From Gemmatimonadota bacterium (GTDB lineage Bacteria; Latescibacterota; UBA2968; UBA8231): a stretch of DNA of 44,872 nt. The DNA lies in NCBI GenBank assembly GCA_002712305.1, contig PATE01000090.1, positions 5,239-50,110 of the forward strand, given 5' to 3'. Of the stretch, positions 42,931 to 44,872 are shown piece after piece (positions within the stretch are counted from its first letter, which is position 1; each line of letters starts with the position of its first letter). The translations under genes and the position numbers were made by a program. Under the pieces are notes generated by a model, which was not told the DNA's origin, made no database searches, and saw nothing but the letters and a program-made list of their open reading frames with translations.

Positions 42931-43912
42931 AAGCATGGAGAGATCCGTCCACTATCAGGAGCAAGATCCGGGATTCCGATGGATCAAGGATGACGACGTC
43001 GCCATCAATTCTGACGGCCCCCTCGACTCGGATCGGACACTGACACCAAACGTGGTGAAGATGGATGGTGGTTACCGGATGTACTACCACGGCTTCGGCC
43101 CGGATCGCCCCAACCCCGACTCGAAGGGTTACATCTTGAGTGCTTTCTCCACCGATGCCCAGCACTGGGAAAAGGAGCCGGGCCTCAGGATGGATGCAGG
43201 AGGAGAAGGGGCCGCACACTACATCTGGAGTCCCGATGTAATCCCCCTGGAGGACGGTCGCTACCGGATGTACTACGAAGGCAAAACCGAGCAGGAGGCC
43301 GGCACCAAGGCGACGATCGTCAGTGCCATCTCCAGTGACGGGTTGAAGTGGGAGCGAGAACCGGGTGTGCGCCTTCAAGCGCCAGGTATGTCCTATCTGG
43401 CGCCGCGCTGCCTTTACCTTGAGGGCGGTGCATCCCATCGTTTTCGGCTCTATGCGAGCGCCTATCCATACCCCGATCTGGAGGTTCCCCCGGGTGTATT
43501 CACCAACCGGAACATCGTCAGCGCCGTCTCAGAAGATGGCCTGCTCTTCGCCCTGGAACCGGGCATTCGCATACCCCAGGACCGAGACCTGGAATCCAGC
43601 GCCGTCTATGCGCCCGAGGTCCTGCGCCTCGGAGAGGGTGGCTGGCGGATGTACTATGCCGGTTGGACGTCAGCCCCGGAGGTGCCGGCGGGATCGAAGT
43701 ATCACGGCAGGATCTTCAGTGCCTTTTCCCAGGACGGACTGAAGTGGACGAAAAACCCGGGGATCTGCATCGACAATGGCGGGCGATGGGACGCGGCCAA
43801 GGCATCCGAGCCATGCGTGATCGATCTTCCCGACGGCCGTTTCCGCATGTTCTACGAAGCCTGCGACATGGAGGGACGCTGGCGTATTGCCAGCGCGACC
43901 GCTGTCACATAG
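42920..43912 (+). CDS. GH43/GH32-like five-bladed propeller glycosidase-like protein
   Basis: 330 aa from ATG 42920, which overlaps the preceding stop by 11 bases; ATG 42935 with GGTGA upstream is an alternative. The track start at 42584 is inside the previous gene. Blade signatures recur: 'VVKMDGGYRMYYHGFG', 'PLEDGRYRMYYEGKT', 'GGWRMYYAGW' and 'DGRFRMFYEAC', each followed by 'SAxSxDGLxWxxEPG'. This pattern is typical of GH43/GH32/DUF1861-like proteins. Catalytic Asp/Glu positions cannot be assigned with confidence. It lacks a signal peptide, like its neighbour. Confidence 0.8.
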   Translation: MTGESMERSVHYQEQDPGFRWIKDDDVAINSDGPLDSDRTLTPNVVKMDGGYRMYYHGFGPDRPNPDSKGYILSAFSTDAQHWEKEPGLRMDAGGEGAAHYIWSPDVIPLEDGRYRMYYEGKTEQEAGTKATIVSAISSDGLKWEREPGVRLQAPGMSYLAPRCLYLEGGASHRFRLYASAYPYPDLEVPPGVFTNRNIVSAVSEDGLLFALEPGIRIPQDRDLESSAVYAPEVLRLGEGGWRMYYAGWTSAPEVPAGSKYHGRIFSAFSQDGLKWTKNPGICIDNGGRWDAAKASEPCVIDLPDGRFRMFYEACDMEGRWRIASATAVT

Positions 43913-43977
43913 GTCAGCTTGACCCCGCCTCAGCCGGTGCCGACGCCATTGGGACCGATACAGCCCCGCAGCTTAAG

Positions 43978-44872
43978 CTACTTGAGTCGGACGACGCTGA
44001 TCCCGTAGACGATGAGCCTCGGGATCTCGAAGGTGATGCGACCATCCACGACATTGTGAGCCAGCGCGAGAGGCTCCTTCATCTCCGGATAGATCCACTC
44101 GACACGATCGACTCTCGTATCGTCAGGCAGCAGCAGATCGACGCGGATGGGTCCCATCGGGATAGGAGTTTCCATCGCGGCGTCCTCGTCCTGGCGGTAG
44201 TTGATCCAATGCACGGGTATGGCCGCCGTCTCCTCGGCTCGCCAGGCGCGAACACGGACCGACCAGGGCGCATCGGTTCGCAACCAGAAACCATCGCACA
44301 GGTCTTCCAGTTTGGCCATCAAGCCCTGTCCTTCCCGTGAATCTGGCAGATGCGGATAGACCGGCATCTCTGGCTCTCCGGGCAATGTGCGAAGCACCGT
44401 GGGCCTCGGCTGCCAATCGTCGCTCTCCCACCGGAATACAGACCCGACGGAATCGGCAAAAAGCGGGTCCTGTTCTCGCTTGCCGCCTTCCGCATCCATG
44501 GTTCCCGTGGCACCGGCGACGACCAGGGCGCCGCCTGCATCCACGTGCCGCTGCACGGCGGCGATCTCTGTGTCATCCAGGCGACGGATGTCGGGCAGGA
44601 CCAACGTCGGGAACTCATCGGCCCGCTCCGCCAACTGGTCGTCGAACAACAGGTCGTAGAGCACGTGCCCGTCCTCGAGCCATTCGGCGATCCGCTTCAG
44701 TGCGTCGAGATAGTCCTCTTCACCGAGGCGTTCGGCCCGTCGCGGATAGACGAGGCCGACTTGAGAGATCGGCGTTGCCGGGTGCAGCAGATCCTCGTGA
44801 TCGGCGACGAAGCGCTGGTAACGGATGATGGGACCGAAGTAGTCCTCGGGCGCGATCCGCGTGGTCTCCTCG
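43978..44872 (-). CDS. Partial glycosidase-like protein, C-terminal part (GH42/beta-galactosidase-like)
   Basis: The track begins at an internal GTG (44664), but the frame stays open to the window edge, encoding about 298 residues. It contains 'RYQRFVADHEDLLHPATPISQVGLVYPR', 'YLDALKRIAEWLEDGHVLYDLLFDD' and 'TLVLPDIRRLDDTEIAAVQRHVDAGGALVVAG'. These fit the GATase-like trimerisation domain that follows the barrel in GH42 and related enzymes. The end, 'EIPRLIVYGISVVRLK', looks like the closing beta-domain. The catalytic barrel lies beyond the window. The 65-base gap to the gene at 42920 holds nothing I recognise. Confidence 0.7.
   Translation of the reverse strand, partial: EETTRIAPEDYFGPIIRYQRFVADHEDLLHPATPISQVGLVYPRRAERLGEEDYLDALKRIAEWLEDGHVLYDLLFDDQLAERADEFPTLVLPDIRRLDDTEIAAVQRHVDAGGALVVAGATGTMDAEGGKREQDPLFADSVGSVFRWESDDWQPRPTVLRTLPGEPEMPVYPHLPDSREGQGLMAKLEDLCDGFWLRTDAPWSVRVRAWRAEETAAIPVHWINYRQDEDAAMETPIPMGPIRVDLLLPDDTRVDRVEWIYPEMKEPLALAHNVVDGRITFEIPRLIVYGISVVRLK

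Noticed and set aside
1-44872. CRISPR arrays, insertion sequences, phage genes, attachment sites
   Set aside because: No regularly spaced repeats, transposase or integrase motifs, or terminal inverted repeats were seen.

Overview
The window is a GC-rich, gene-dense bacterial segment with no rRNA, tRNA, CRISPR, transposase or phage genes that I can recognise. The gene content is typical of uncultured, polysaccharide-degrading Gram-negative bacteria of the Latescibacterota / Poribacteria / Planctomycetota type. It includes phytanoyl-CoA dioxygenase-like enzymes, Gfo/Idh/MocA oxidoreductases, enolase-superfamily proteins, FG-GAP/VCBS propellers, DUF4091 and other glycosidase-like proteins, a DUF6785-type membrane protein, an amidohydrolase pair, a FlgD-type Ig domain and a twin-arginine DUF362 protein. 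An OprP/O-type porin ending in Phe implies an outer membrane. Strong AGGAGG-type ribosome binding sites are common and fix several starts. The phylum assignment is inference from gene content only.

Layout. 1-9.4 kb: an edge-truncated protein, an uncharacterised conserved family member (398-1567), a mandelate-racemase-like enzyme, a frameshifted P-loop kinase, an aldo/keto reductase, a frameshifted FG-GAP propeller, two Gfo/Idh/MocA proteins, a YdjM-like membrane protein and a PhyH dioxygenase. 9.4-15.2 kb: a Tat-exported N-acylglucosamine 2-epimerase-like protein, a dimethylformamidase-like secreted protein, two convergent-end hairpins, a porin with a palindromic upstream site, and a decayed short-chain dehydrogenase. 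15.2-22.8 kb: a three-gene sugar ABC importer (binding protein and two permeases, no ATPase), divergent from a deacetylase-like / lactonase / uncharacterised-family operon; this looks like one carbohydrate-utilisation locus. 22.8-28.9 kb: a large secreted multidomain metzincin, a chimeric DUF362 pseudogene, a second PhyH and a beta-helix protein. 29-34.6 kb: a CNNM/CBS protein with a start-proximal frameshift, an ion-channel stub, a DUF6785 transporter operon with two metal-site-degenerate amidohydrolases, and a junction of two truncated genes. 34.6-44.9 kb: a complete amidohydrolase, a DUF4091 protein, an alpha/beta hydrolase, a GHL10-like protein, a seven-repeat propeller, a GH43-like propeller and an edge-truncated glycosidase.

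Two things stand out. First, there are several candidate catabolic modules built around families of unknown function: the 398/21569 paralogues, and DUF6785 with two altered amidohydrolases. Second, broken genes are unusually dense: about eight are frameshifted, truncated or chimeric. Some breaks sit at G-runs and may be sequencing errors; others (an internal deletion, a domain swap, a head-to-head junction of two gene fragments) look like real decay or assembly chimerism.
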